DNA of 64,000 nt from an uncultured Nitrospirota bacterium (GCA_947259355.1 CAMYMF010000009.1:1-64000), one strand, 5' to 3'. Positions 15,569 to 23,697 are shown, numbered from the stretch's first letter. Program-made: numbers and translations. The notes: generated by a model from the sequence alone, not told the origin.

Positions 15569-17545
15569 ATGAGCGGAAAGTGGAAGGTGAATTTTCAGCC
15601 CTCCGGACGGCGGGGGGAGGTCGAGGCAGGCAAGACGCTCCTCGATGCAGCGCAGCGTCTCGGGGTCGATCTCGAATCGGTCTGCGGCGGCAAGGGGACC
15701 TGCGGCAAATGCAAGGTCCGGGTCGAGGAGGGGTATTTCGAGAAGGACGCCATGGAATCGAGGATGTCCCACCTCAGCGGTCTGTCGGACATGGAGCGCA
15801 AATTCATCAAGCCCGAAGACGGCCCCCAGATGCGGCTTGCCTGCGCCGCCGAAGTGCACGGCGACGTCAAGCTCTTCGTGCCGGAGAAGTCGCGGGCGGG
15901 GAAACAGATCGTCCGCAAGGCGGCCCGGGACATCCGGGTCACCCTCGACCCGGCAGTGAAAAAGTACTGCCTCAAGCTCGAGCCCGCAACACTGCACGAC
16001 CTGTCCAAGGGAGATGCCGAGAGGATACGAGAGGCCCTGCAGACGGAATACGGCCTGACCGATCTGGAGATGGACTACACGGTGCTGCGAGATCTTCAGG
16101 ACCGGATCCGCGAGGGCGCCTGGGAGGTGACGGTGTCCGTCTGGATGGACCGGGAGATCGTCAAGGTGGAGCCGGCCTTTGTGACCGTCTCCTACGGGCT
16201 CGCCGTGGACGTTGGGACGACCACGGTGGCGGCCTATCTCTGCGATCTGGAGACGGGCAAGGTGGTCAACACCGAGTCGATGATGAATCCCCAGGTCCCC
16301 TACGGCGAAGACGTCATGTCCCGGATCACCTACGCCATGACCCATGAGGACGGACTGGCCACCATGCGCAACGCCATTATCGGCGGGATCAACGAGCTGA
16401 TCGACAAGATCACCGCCGATATCCGGGCCAACGGCGCCGACGGCGGTGCCGCCATCGTCGACATGACGGTGGTCTTCAACACGGCCATGCACCACATCTT
16501 TCTCGGCTTTAATCCCGTCTATATCGGCCGCGCGCCCTTTATTCCGGCTGTGCAGGACAGTCTGAACATCAAGGCGTCGGCGCTGGGGATCCGGATCAAC
16601 CCGGCCTCCTACGTGCATGTGCTGCCCATTGAGGCCGGGTTTGTGGGGGCCGACAACGTGGGGGTCCTGATTGCCGAGGAGCCCTACCATTCGGACGACA
16701 CGGTGCTGATCATCGATATCGGTACGAACGGCGAGCTGCTGCTCGGGAACCGCGAAGCTGTCTGCTCGACGTCCTGTGCCACCGGTCCGGCGTTTGAGGG
16801 TGCCCAGATCAAATTCGGGATGCGGGCCGCGCCCGGTGCGATCGAGAAGGTTCGTATCGACCCGGAGAGCCGTGAGCCCCAGTACAAGGTGATCGGCAAG
16901 GCCGATTGGCACACCCATATCGAGAAGGTGAATGCCAAAGGGATCTGCGGCTCCGGGATCATCGACGTCATCGCCGAGATGTTCAAAGCGGGAATCATCG
17001 ACAAATCGGGCAAGTTCGTCAAGGACCTGGAGACCCCCCGGGTCCGGAAGGATGCCGACGGCAAGCCCGAGTATGTGTTGGCGTGGGCCGATGAAACATC
17101 CATCGGCACCGATATCACGGTGACCCAGAGCGACGTGCGCGCCCTGCAGTTGGCCAAAGGGGCCCTGTACGCAGGCGCCAAACTGATGATGAAGCGGATG
17201 GGGATCGAAAAACTGGACCGCGTCGTCCTGGCGGGCGCCTTCGGCAGCCATATCGACACGGCGGCCTCGCTGACGCTTGGCATGTTTCCGGACTGCCACA
17301 TTGAGAAGGTCTACGCCGTTGGTAACGCAGCGGGGGATGGCGCCATCATGGCCTTGATCAATCGGGACAAACGACGGGAGGCGTGCCAGAAAGCCCGCTG
17401 GGTGCAGTTCGTGGAAATTGCTGTGGAACCGGGATTCGAGAAGGAATTCATGATGGCCATGCATATTCCCCACATGAAAGACCCCTTCACGAACCTCAAA
17501 GGATTGCTGGAAAAGGAAAAGGTTCCTGTCAACATCAAAGGCTAA
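15569..17545 (+). CDS. RamA/RACo-like corrinoid activation protein (ferredoxin + ASKHA domain)
   Basis: 658 residues from ATG 15569 (AAAGGAGATTCC site). The N terminus is a [2Fe-2S] ferredoxin with Cys39, Cys45, Cys48 (VCGGKGTCGKC) and a fourth Cys near 92 (MRLACAAEV). A linker domain follows, then a large ASKHA ATPase-like domain (DUF4445): GLAVDVGTTTVAAYL, IIDIGTNGELLLGN, GICGSGIIDVIAEM, LAGAFGSHID. RACo, AE and related proteins use ATP to drive reduction of inactive Co(II) corrinoids back to Co(I). It should serve the corrinoid protein at 14201. A paralogue is at 39098-41050. Confidence 0.93.
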   Translation: MSGKWKVNFQPSGRRGEVEAGKTLLDAAQRLGVDLESVCGGKGTCGKCKVRVEEGYFEKDAMESRMSHLSGLSDMERKFIKPEDGPQMRLACAAEVHGDVKLFVPEKSRAGKQIVRKAARDIRVTLDPAVKKYCLKLEPATLHDLSKGDAERIREALQTEYGLTDLEMDYTVLRDLQDRIREGAWEVTVSVWMDREIVKVEPAFVTVSYGLAVDVGTTTVAAYLCDLETGKVVNTESMMNPQVPYGEDVMSRITYAMTHEDGLATMRNAIIGGINELIDKITADIRANGADGGAAIVDMTVVFNTAMHHIFLGFNPVYIGRAPFIPAVQDSLNIKASALGIRINPASYVHVLPIEAGFVGADNVGVLIAEEPYHSDDTVLIIDIGTNGELLLGNREAVCSTSCATGPAFEGAQIKFGMRAAPGAIEKVRIDPESREPQYKVIGKADWHTHIEKVNAKGICGSGIIDVIAEMFKAGIIDKSGKFVKDLETPRVRKDADGKPEYVLAWADETSIGTDITVTQSDVRALQLAKGALYAGAKLMMKRMGIEKLDRVVLAGAFGSHIDTAASLTLGMFPDCHIEKVYAVGNAAGDGAIMALINRDKRREACQKARWVQFVEIAVEPGFEKEFMMAMHIPHMKDPFTNLKGLLEKEKVPVNIKG

Positions 17546-17554
17546 ACACGGGGT

Positions 17555-17890
17555 ATGACAAAACTGAAGATTCAACCGGGTGCATGCGACCTCGCTGCCG
17601 TGGTTGCAGTGGAAAAGAAGGACGGACGCACCTTCTCGGTCGTCATCCGCTCCGAGTGTGAGATGCTTGAAAAGCTCGGTGCGGAAATTGCCCATTTGAC
17701 ACTGACCGAGGCATTCCGGCGCATTGGAGACAACCCGGTCTATCTAAAGGCATCGGCCATCTTGAAGCATCCTTCCTGCCCCGTTCCTTCCGGTGTGTTG
17801 AAAGCCGTGGAAGTCGAGGCGGGGTTGGCCGTGGCAAAGGAGGTCCGCATGGCATTCATGGAGACGCCCCCCTCCGAGGTAACGGTATGA
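17555..17890 (+). CDS. Small conserved protein linked to methyl-transfer genes (DUF6951-like)
   Basis: 111 residues. A tentative match, from memory, is a short family of unknown function (DUF6951). Visible hallmarks: an N-terminal GACDL, a central RSECEMLEKLG, and the C-terminal HPSCPVPSGVLKAVEVEAGL. Three cysteines (in GACDL, SECEM and HPSCPVPSG) could bind metal or act in redox. It is 9 bases behind the RamA-like gene and overlaps the cysteate-synthase-like gene by 4 bases, so it is translationally coupled to both. Its position suggests a role in corrinoid methyl transfer or coenzyme M synthesis. Confidence 0.72.
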   Translation: MTKLKIQPGACDLAAVVAVEKKDGRTFSVVIRSECEMLEKLGAEIAHLTLTEAFRRIGDNPVYLKASAILKHPSCPVPSGVLKAVEVEAGLAVAKEVRMAFMETPPSEVTV

Positions 17891-19146
17891 GTCATTTTTC
17901 CCTGAAATGTCGGCATTGCGGCGTTCGTCTGGCGGCGGCGGACATGACCGTGCGGGAGCATTGTTCCGATGCCCTGCTCACAACGGAATACACCGACCGG
18001 CAGTTTGCTGAATCGGAGCATGGAGGACTCTGGCGGTTCAACTGGCTTCCAGTGCATGAGGTGCCCGGAGAAGCGGCCGGTCCCGTGGTCTTCCCATCGC
18101 AAAGGCTGGGTCCGTCATTGGGGCTGGAGAACCTGGCGATCGCTTTCAATGGGTATTGGCCGGAGAGAGGCGCCGGCATTCGGACGTGCACTTTCAAGGA
18201 GTTCGAGGCGGAGGTGGTGCTGGCCAACGCCAAAGAGAACGGCAAGAGCGGCATGGTGGTGGCCTCCGCCGGCAACACGGCCCGGGCCTTTGCCCACCTC
18301 TCGGCCGAGTCCGGCTTTCCCGTGATCATCTTGGCCCCGGCCATGTGTCTGAAGGACATGTGGTATCTGGAGTCCTCGTCTCTGGTGCCCACACTGATTC
18401 TGCACGACGGGGATTACTCGGATGCCATTGAGATGTCGCAGCGGATTGCGGGCATCGCCGGCATGCCCTGTGAAGGCGGCGTGCGGAATGCCGCGAAACG
18501 GGATGGACTCGGCATCGTACTGCTCGAGAGCGTCGCAGCGTCCGGCAAGCTGCCGGATCACTATTTCCAGGCGGTCGGCAGCGGCGCCGGTGTCATCGCT
18601 GTCTGGGAGATGAGTGAGCGTTTCATACGGGACGGACGCTACGGTGACAAGCCGCCGGTCCTTCACATTGCCCAGAACCTCCCCTTCGCGCCCATGGTGC
18701 GTGCATGGCAGCGGGGTACGCGCCGCATGGCGGATGAAGATCTTGACCCGAATCTGATCCGAAAGATATCCACCCGGGTCCTTTCAAATCGCTACCCGGC
18801 CTATGCGGTTGCGGGTGGGGTCTATGATGCCCTCAGTGCCACCGGCGGCGTCGCGTACGGAATCACCAACGAGGAAATCTGCGCCGCCATGATCCGTTTC
18901 GAGGAGGCCGAAGAGATCGACATTGTACCGGCGGCGGGCGTGGCCGTGGCGGCCCTGATTCAGGCCGTGGAGAACAAGACAATCTCTCCCCAGGAGCGGG
19001 TGCTGCTCAATATTACGGGCGGCGGTGAGAGCCGCATTCGGCAGGAAGGAAAGGCCCGGCCCGTGGAAGACCAGATCCGCGTTTCCAAATCGATGACCGA
19101 CGCAGAGATAGAAGGGCTTTTGTGTACTGTCCTGAAGAGGACCTGA
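17887..19146 (+). CDS. Cysteate synthase-like PLP enzyme (threonine synthase family)
   Basis: 419 residues, fold-type II PLP enzyme. A zinc-ribbon-like N terminus (LKCRHCG, REHCSDALLTTEY) is typical of threonine/cysteate synthases. Lys104 in CTFKEFEAE is the predicted PLP lysine, followed by SAGNTARAF and the C-terminal NITGGGESR phosphate-binding loop. The match is to Methanosarcina-type cysteate synthase, which makes L-cysteate from O-phosphoserine and sulfite. The strongest support is the next gene, a ComDE-like sulfopyruvate decarboxylase, which acts two steps later in the same coenzyme M route. Plain threonine synthase is less likely because the substrate-loop region differs and the context is C1 metabolism. 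The transaminase step would have to come from elsewhere. Confidence 0.8.
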   Translation: MSHFSLKCRHCGVRLAAADMTVREHCSDALLTTEYTDRQFAESEHGGLWRFNWLPVHEVPGEAAGPVVFPSQRLGPSLGLENLAIAFNGYWPERGAGIRTCTFKEFEAEVVLANAKENGKSGMVVASAGNTARAFAHLSAESGFPVIILAPAMCLKDMWYLESSSLVPTLILHDGDYSDAIEMSQRIAGIAGMPCEGGVRNAAKRDGLGIVLLESVAASGKLPDHYFQAVGSGAGVIAVWEMSERFIRDGRYGDKPPVLHIAQNLPFAPMVRAWQRGTRRMADEDLDPNLIRKISTRVLSNRYPAYAVAGGVYDALSATGGVAYGITNEEICAAMIRFEEAEEIDIVPAAGVAVAALIQAVENKTISPQERVLLNITGGGESRIRQEGKARPVEDQIRVSKSMTDAEIEGLLCTVLKRT

Positions 19147-20249
19147 TCCGGATCATGAAAGGTTGCGGGATCGATCTGCTCTGCACCCTCCCCTGCGATC
19201 GTGTCCGGAACCTCATTGCCCTGACGGATCGCTCCTTCTTCCGGCTGCCGCTGACCCGGGAGGAGGAGGGGGTGGGGATCTGTGCCGGCGCGGCGCTGGC
19301 CGGCAAGCGGCCCGCCATGATTGTCCAGAGTTCCGGCGTGGGGAACATGATCAATGCTCTGCTCTCCCTCACCCAGTTCTACGCACTGCCTCTGGCCCTC
19401 TTCATCAGCCAGCGCGGGATCTATAAGGAGGGGATTGCAGCGCAGGTTCCGATGGGACAGGCCCTTCCGAAATTGTTGAACGCGGCTGGAATTCCCTACA
19501 GTGTCATTGATACCCAGGAGAAGCTCCCGGGGATGGCGGCCGATCTGGAGGCGCTGTACCGCGAAGAGAAGATCCACGCCTTCCTGCTCAGCCCTGCTCT
19601 GTGGGAGGGCTCGGAACTCACCCTGGAGTCGAGCCCTGCGCGGTGCCAGTGTGAACCGACAGAGCTGGCCCCGCGACGGGAGGCCCTCTGGCCGTCTCTG
19701 ACGCGCTACCAGATTCTCGAAGCCCTGCGCGCGATACTGGACGGGCAGGCCGTGATCTGCAACCTCGGGATTCCCGCCAAGGAACTCCACGCCATTGTGC
19801 CGCAGCCCTCCAATTTCTATATGCTCGGTAGCATGGGAATGGCCACGCCCATCGGTCTCGGGGTGAGTCTCTTCACGGACCAGCGGGTCTTCGTGGTGGA
19901 CGGAGACGGCAGCCTCCTCATGAATCCCGGGAGCCTGGCCACCTGTGCCCAGGCGCGGCCCGCCAATTTGACGATTCTGGCGATCGACAACGCGTCCTAC
20001 GGTTCCACGGGAAACCAGCCGACACTCACGAATGTCTGCGTCGACCTCGAACTCGTGGCCCAGGGGTTCGGTATCCGGCACACGGCCAGGGTTGCATCAA
20101 AGGAGGAGCTTCTGGACGCGGCGCAGTTACGGCCAGCGGGGACCCATTTCATTCATGCCGTGGCCTATCCCGGAAATGCCGCGGTGCCGAACATTCCGCT
20201 GGCCGCGCTCGAGATAAAGAGGAAGTTTCAAGATTTCCTTTGCGCATGA
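19122..20249 (+). CDS. comDE: Sulfopyruvate decarboxylase, fused ComD-ComE type
   Basis: 375 residues from GTG 19122 (overlaps the previous gene by 25 bases; ATG 19155 is an alternative). Residues 1-165 match the alpha part (ComD): GIDLLCTLPCDR, REEEGVGICAGA, IVQSSGVGNMINALLSL and SQRGIYKEGIAAQVPMGQ. Residues 190-375 match the beta part (ComE): LGSMGMATPIGLG, the TPP/Mg motif GDGS at 261-264, and DNASYGSTGNQPT. The enzyme decarboxylates sulfopyruvate to sulfoacetaldehyde, the direct precursor of coenzyme M. A fused arrangement next to cysteate synthase is known from Methanosarcina. Phosphonopyruvate decarboxylase is the main alternative; the cysteate synthase neighbour and absence of phosphonate genes argue against it. 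Confidence 0.82.
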   Translation: MYCPEEDLIRIMKGCGIDLLCTLPCDRVRNLIALTDRSFFRLPLTREEEGVGICAGAALAGKRPAMIVQSSGVGNMINALLSLTQFYALPLALFISQRGIYKEGIAAQVPMGQALPKLLNAAGIPYSVIDTQEKLPGMAADLEALYREEKIHAFLLSPALWEGSELTLESSPARCQCEPTELAPRREALWPSLTRYQILEALRAILDGQAVICNLGIPAKELHAIVPQPSNFYMLGSMGMATPIGLGVSLFTDQRVFVVDGDGSLLMNPGSLATCAQARPANLTILAIDNASYGSTGNQPTLTNVCVDLELVAQGFGIRHTARVASKEELLDAAQLRPAGTHFIHAVAYPGNAAVPNIPLAALEIKRKFQDFLCA

Positions 20250-20279
20250 GAGGCCGGATAAGCCGCCGTATGCGGCGTT

Positions 20280-20339
20280 GCAGAAGAATTTTCTGACTTC
20301 GAAATATTACAATATGTCTTCAGCCAGAAAATCTTCTGC
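20280..20339. repeat. Long imperfect palindrome after the operon
   Basis: GCAGAAGAATTTTCTG (20280-20295) pairs with CAGAAAATCTTCTGC (20325-20339) with one bulge. The inner part (CGAAATATT / AATATG) also pairs partly. It starts 31 bases after the stop of the comDE-like gene, after a small GCCGC/GCGGC hairpin. It may end transcription or protect the mRNA 3' end, and appears to form one composite element with the repeat at 20369. Confidence 0.55.
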
Positions 20340-20368
20340 GCCTTGCCTGGCTTGCCTCTTCGACCCCT

Positions 20369-20400
20369 CATGACGATCACTCATGCAATATCCGGGCTAG
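20369..20400. repeat. Dispersed intergenic repeat, copy 1
   Basis: Reads CATGACGATCACTCATGC followed by AATATCCGGGCTAG. Close relatives occur at 20673-20699, 24231-24258 and 58795-58821, with a half copy at 58659-58673. This and copy 3 end in a C/G-rich CCGSGCTA. Confidence 0.6.
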
Positions 20401-20413
20401 CTGGCTTTTCGGC

Positions 20414-20443
20414 TTGACTTTGCGCGTGGCCATCCGTTACTCT
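20414..20443 (+). promoter_or_regulatory. Putative promoter of riboswitch transcript
   Basis: TTGACT (20414-20419), 18-base spacer, TACTCT (20438-20443). It lies just before the cobalamin riboswitch. The -35 is good, the -10 only moderate. Confidence 0.4.
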
Positions 20444-20455
20444 ACGATAGCATTT

Positions 20456-20640
20456 CGCCCGGGTGCTCCTCACGGAGCAGAATAGGGAATCCCGTCAAAA
20501 CGGGAACGGGCCCGCCGCTGTGATCGGGGACGAAGGCCGATGAATACCACTGTTCCGCCAATTGGGAATGGGAAGGTGCGGCCGGTAGGACGATCCGAGA
20601 GTCAGAAGACCTGCCCGGGTGCTAACCTGGATAGTGCATG
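20456..20640 (+). ncRNA. Cobalamin (adenosylcobalamin-type) riboswitch
   Basis: The conserved blocks of the class appear in order: GGTGCTCC near 20462, AATAGGGAATC, then GGGAACGGGCCCGCC, the B12-box-type GCCGCTGTGATCGG (20514-20527), CCACTG, GGGAAGGTGCGG, and GAGTCAGAAGACCTGCC (20599-20615). An intrinsic terminator lies 120 bases downstream, before the small cysteine-rich protein gene at 20883. Control is thus probably by premature termination when cobalamin is bound. Confidence 0.93.
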
Positions 20641-20672
20641 GGTTGATCTATTTGGAGGGCTGTACCGCCTTT

Positions 20673-20699
20673 CATGACGATCGCTCATACGATATCCAG
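20673..20699. repeat. Dispersed intergenic repeat, copy 2
   Basis: CATGACGATCGCTCATACG then ATATCCAG; a diverged copy of the 20369 element, placed between the riboswitch core and its terminator. Confidence 0.5.
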
Positions 20700-20762
20700 G
20701 TTAAACGCTGCCGCCCTCCGAGGAAAGAGGTGCGTGCTGTGACACTGAGGATAATCAGGGAT

Positions 20763-20801
20763 ATCCCCGGTCCAGTTTCATAGGGTCCGGGGATTTTTTT
20801 T
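20763..20801 (+). terminator. Intrinsic terminator of the riboswitch
   Basis: ATCCCCGG (20763-20770) pairs with CCGGGGAT (20787-20794), followed by eight T. The same stem with T-run follows the second cobalamin riboswitch (34720-34757, minus strand). A matching upstream segment (TGAGGATAA, AGGGA) shows the two expression platforms are related. Confidence 0.88.
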
Positions 20802-20882
20802 GACGGTCGCTCCGCGCGGGGCGATGTAAAGCGATGGCGCGACGCTGCCCGCTTGCACGCGACGGAAGAGGAGGTGTCGGAC

Positions 20883-21146
20883 GTGGACAACGGTCAGGAT
20901 TTTGTCAATCACCGGTGCCCATTCTATCCGTGCCACCCGCTGGACGCCGGAGACTGGCACTCCTGCATCTTCTGTTACTGCCCCTTGTATCTGCTTCACT
21001 GCGAGGGCAGCTATGTGCTTCTTCCCTCGGGCATGAAGGATTGCTCCCGGTGCACCCTGCCCCACGAGGCTGGCGGGTGGGAGGTGGTTCTCGGGGAGAT
21101 CGGAAAACAGCTGTTCAGCCCCAGGAAAGAAAATGCCCGTGGATGA
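20883..21146 (+). CDS. Cysteine-rich small domain protein under B12 riboswitch control
   Basis: 87 residues from GTG 20883, chosen because GAGGAGGTG sits 6 bases upstream. The pattern matches the cysteine-rich small domain (COG2158-like) often found with cobalamin biosynthesis genes: HRCPFYPCHPL, HSCIFCYCPLY and MKDCSRCTLPH. The eight cysteines (CPFYPC, CIFCYC, CSRC) suggest binding of zinc or an Fe-S cluster. It is the only gene behind the first cobalamin riboswitch and its terminator, so it should be made when cobalamin is scarce. The exact role is unknown; cobalamin synthesis, salvage or sparing is implied. Confidence 0.82.
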   Translation: MDNGQDFVNHRCPFYPCHPLDAGDWHSCIFCYCPLYLLHCEGSYVLLPSGMKDCSRCTLPHEAGGWEVVLGEIGKQLFSPRKENARG

Positions 21147-21201
21147 GGTCGTGGCGTTTCGTTCACCCCCCCACGGGGCCTTCCGTGACCATCGCCCTCC
21201 G

Positions 21202-21849
21202 TTAGAGCGAGGTCAGCCCTTCCCGAATGGCGTACTTGGTGAGTTCCGCAACGGTGCGGACCTGGACCTTTTCCATGATGTGGGTGCGGTGGGTCTCGAT
21301 CGTTTTGACGCTCACAAAAAGTCGGTCGGCGATTTCCTTGGTGTTCTTGCCCTCCGCCAGAAGTTGCAGCACTTCCCGTTCCCGTTTCGTAAGCAACGAG
21401 AAGGCGGAGGCCGCCTCCTCCTGGGGACGGCGCACGAAGCTCTCTACGATCACACTGCCGATCATCGGGCTGAGATAGGTTTTGTCCGCCAGGACCGCGC
21501 GTATCGCGGTGACGAGTTCCTCGAACGCGCAATCCTTCAACAGATAGGCCGATGCACCGGCCTTCAGCATTTCTCCGACGAAACGTTTGTCGCTGTGCAT
21601 CGACAGGGCGATGATTTTTGTGGCGGGGTTGTGCCGGAGCATCTGGCGTGTGGCTTCAATGCCGTTCAGCCCCGGCATGGCAATATCGATAATCACGATG
21701 CCAGGGGAAAGTTTCTTCGCCAGCTGCACCGCCATGCGTCCGTTCTCGGCCTCGGCAATCACATCGATGTCCGGTTGGGCTTCCAACAGGTTGCGAAGAC
21801 CGTCCCGAACAATTTTGTGATCGTCTGCGAGCAGGACCCTGATATTCAC
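21202..21849 (-). CDS. NarL/LuxR-family response regulator
   Basis: 215 residues. Receiver domain with DDHKIVRDGL and phospho-acceptor Asp55 (VIIDIAMPGLNG), Lys before the final strand loop (LLKDCAFEELV). The C-terminal LuxR-type helix-turn-helix reads LTKREREVLQLLAEGKNTKE then IADRLFVSVKTIETH. It follows its partner kinase (21854-23623) after 4 bases, so the two are cotranscribed. Targets are not visible; the conserved elements upstream of 49561 and 53096 are candidates because NarL-type regulators bind such inverted repeats, but nothing proves this. Confidence 0.93.
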   Translation of the reverse strand: MNIRVLLADDHKIVRDGLRNLLEAQPDIDVIAEAENGRMAVQLAKKLSPGIVIIDIAMPGLNGIEATRQMLRHNPATKIIALSMHSDKRFVGEMLKAGASAYLLKDCAFEELVTAIRAVLADKTYLSPMIGSVIVESFVRRPQEEAASAFSLLTKREREVLQLLAEGKNTKEIADRLFVSVKTIETHRTHIMEKVQVRTVAELTKYAIREGLTSL

Positions 21850-21853
21850 AAGA

Positions 21854-23623
21854 CTAGCCTCTCGCGGACCTTCGTTTGGTGCTGAGGGGTGCGGTCAGGG
21901 AGACGCGGGTCCCGCGGCCGGGTTCGCTATCAATATGAAAGGTGCCGCTGAAATGGTTGAGTCGTTCCCGGATACTGAAGAAGCCAAAGCTGTTCCTCCC
22001 TGCGCGGCTCGGAACGAATCCAACCCCGTCGTCTTCGACGTCGACGTGCAGGGTGTTGTCTGCCTGGTAGATGGCGATCCGGATCTTTTGTGCGTGCGCA
22101 TGTTTGATGATATTCATGACCAGTTCCCGCACAGCCTGGAACATGAGCACACTGATATCCCGACCGAGTGCTTTCTGCTTGCCGTCGCTTCTCAGTTCGA
22201 AGTGGATCTGATGGTCTTTCTGGACCTGCTCTCCCAGCCACTCAATGGTGGCTTCGAATCCGAGCTCATACAGAATGGGGGGGCTCAATTCAAAGGTGAG
22301 AGACTTGGTGTATTGAATCGTTCGATCGATCAAAGAGCGGATGAAACTCGATTCGTCCGACAAGTGGCCCGGCGGCAGTTGGGCTTCCAGCGCGCCCAGT
22401 TTTATCTTGGTCAAGGCCAGGGTCTGGCCGATGTGGTCGTGCAAATTGGTGGCCAGACGGCGGCGCTCGCGCTCCTCGGCCAGGGATAGCTCCGATGCGA
22501 GGGAGCGGAGCTGCTCCTGGTAGGCCTGTACTTCAGCCTCCGCTCGTTTCCGCTCGGTGATGTTGTTGAAGAAGCTGAGGATCGCCGGTCTTCCCATCCA
22601 GGTGATCAACACCGAGTTGATCTCGAGCCAGCGCATCCCGCCGTCCTTGTCGATGATCCTACAACAGAAATTGGACGGCACACTTTCTCCTTTGATCATT
22701 CGCAAGCGGCGGTTGCGACTCATGTCCCGGTCATCGGGATGGATGACTTCATCCACGGTTCGCGTCGTCAGGGTGTCGGCGGGGTGGTTCAAGACCCTGA
22801 GGGTCTTGGGGTTGAAGTATTGAATGTAGTTGTCTTGAATGATAACGATGGCTTCACTCGCGTTTTCAACAACCAGCCGATACTTCTCCTCGGAGGCTCG
22901 CAGCACGTCCTCGGCCCACTTGCGTTCACTCGTTTCCTGCTGCAGTTTTTCATAGGCCCGCACCAACTCTGCCGTTTCCCGGTTGACCTTCTCCTGTAGC
23001 TCCCCGCAGCAATTTCTGAGAAACTCCTCTTCCCATTTTCGATCCGTCACATCCTGGCCAACGCAGAGCAGACCCGTCAATTCGCCTTGGGAGTTGCGAA
23101 GCGGTGTGTTGGCCCAGAGGATCCAGCGCCGCTCTCCGTTGTGGCAGAGGTTCTCGGACTCGACTTTGGCGTACCTCTCGGGGTCTGACTGGAGACTGTG
23201 CAAGACGTTCAAGAGGCTGGGGCCGTCCGCGTTCTCCTCGGGCACGATCGTCCCTGCCACGTGGCGATGGAGGATCTCCCGGCGGGGAAACCCGAAGAAC
23301 GCTTCCGCAAAGGTATTCAAAAAGGTGACCGTCCCCCCAGGATCCAACTGAAGGATGATGGCCTTGGCATTCTGTAGCATGGTCGTCGAGGAGACGCTCG
23401 ACGGACGTTTCTGCGGGGCTCGCTTCTTGCCACCGAGCTGTGCATTTCGCATCCGTACCCCCATGTTGTTTTCGTGTTTGGGTGGAAGATCCGCATCGTC
23501 GGGACCTGTCGCAGGGCTCACTGAGAAAGCCCAAAGGGTCGGAACGTTCTTTAGGACACAAGGGGATCGCGAGACTGCAGGTTTTGTGTCGGCTACCGCC
23601 TCACGAGAATCCTCATCCGACAT
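21854..23623 (-). CDS. PAS-domain sensor histidine kinase, NarX/DegS (HisKA_3) type
   Basis: 589 residues, no membrane segment. Two PAS domains: about 82-200 (ILQLDPGGTVTFLNTF, with a PAC-like LLCVGQDVTDRK) and about 245-370 (YRLVVENASEAIVIIQDN). A short coiled linker follows, then HisKA_3 with the phospho-acceptor His in RRLATNLHDHIGQTLALTK, and an HATPase with ELVMNIIKHAHA and DDGVGF. The first 80 residues are poorly ordered; a later start is possible. It phosphorylates the NarL-type regulator encoded directly behind it. The ligand is unknown. Confidence 0.9.
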   Translation of the reverse strand: MSDEDSREAVADTKPAVSRSPCVLKNVPTLWAFSVSPATGPDDADLPPKHENNMGVRMRNAQLGGKKRAPQKRPSSVSSTTMLQNAKAIILQLDPGGTVTFLNTFAEAFFGFPRREILHRHVAGTIVPEENADGPSLLNVLHSLQSDPERYAKVESENLCHNGERRWILWANTPLRNSQGELTGLLCVGQDVTDRKWEEEFLRNCCGELQEKVNRETAELVRAYEKLQQETSERKWAEDVLRASEEKYRLVVENASEAIVIIQDNYIQYFNPKTLRVLNHPADTLTTRTVDEVIHPDDRDMSRNRRLRMIKGESVPSNFCCRIIDKDGGMRWLEINSVLITWMGRPAILSFFNNITERKRAEAEVQAYQEQLRSLASELSLAEERERRRLATNLHDHIGQTLALTKIKLGALEAQLPPGHLSDESSFIRSLIDRTIQYTKSLTFELSPPILYELGFEATIEWLGEQVQKDHQIHFELRSDGKQKALGRDISVLMFQAVRELVMNIIKHAHAQKIRIAIYQADNTLHVDVEDDGVGFVPSRAGRNSFGFFSIRERLNHFSGTFHIDSEPGRGTRVSLTAPLSTKRRSARG

Positions 23624-23697
23624 TTACTGCTCAATTGATATCATCTGGATAGGCCCCTGTCAACCGGCCCGCGACGGTCGAATCGCATCCGAATGGT

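Noticed and set aside
15542-17695. 717-codon minus-strand frame opposite the RamA-like gene
   Set aside because: Shadow of a high-GC coding gene; the + strand protein has intact ferredoxin and ASKHA motifs.
19122-20249. Phosphonopyruvate decarboxylase or acetolactate-synthase-like reading
   Set aside because: ComD-type YKEG/AQVPMG segment and cysteate-synthase-like neighbour favour sulfopyruvate; kept as alternative only.
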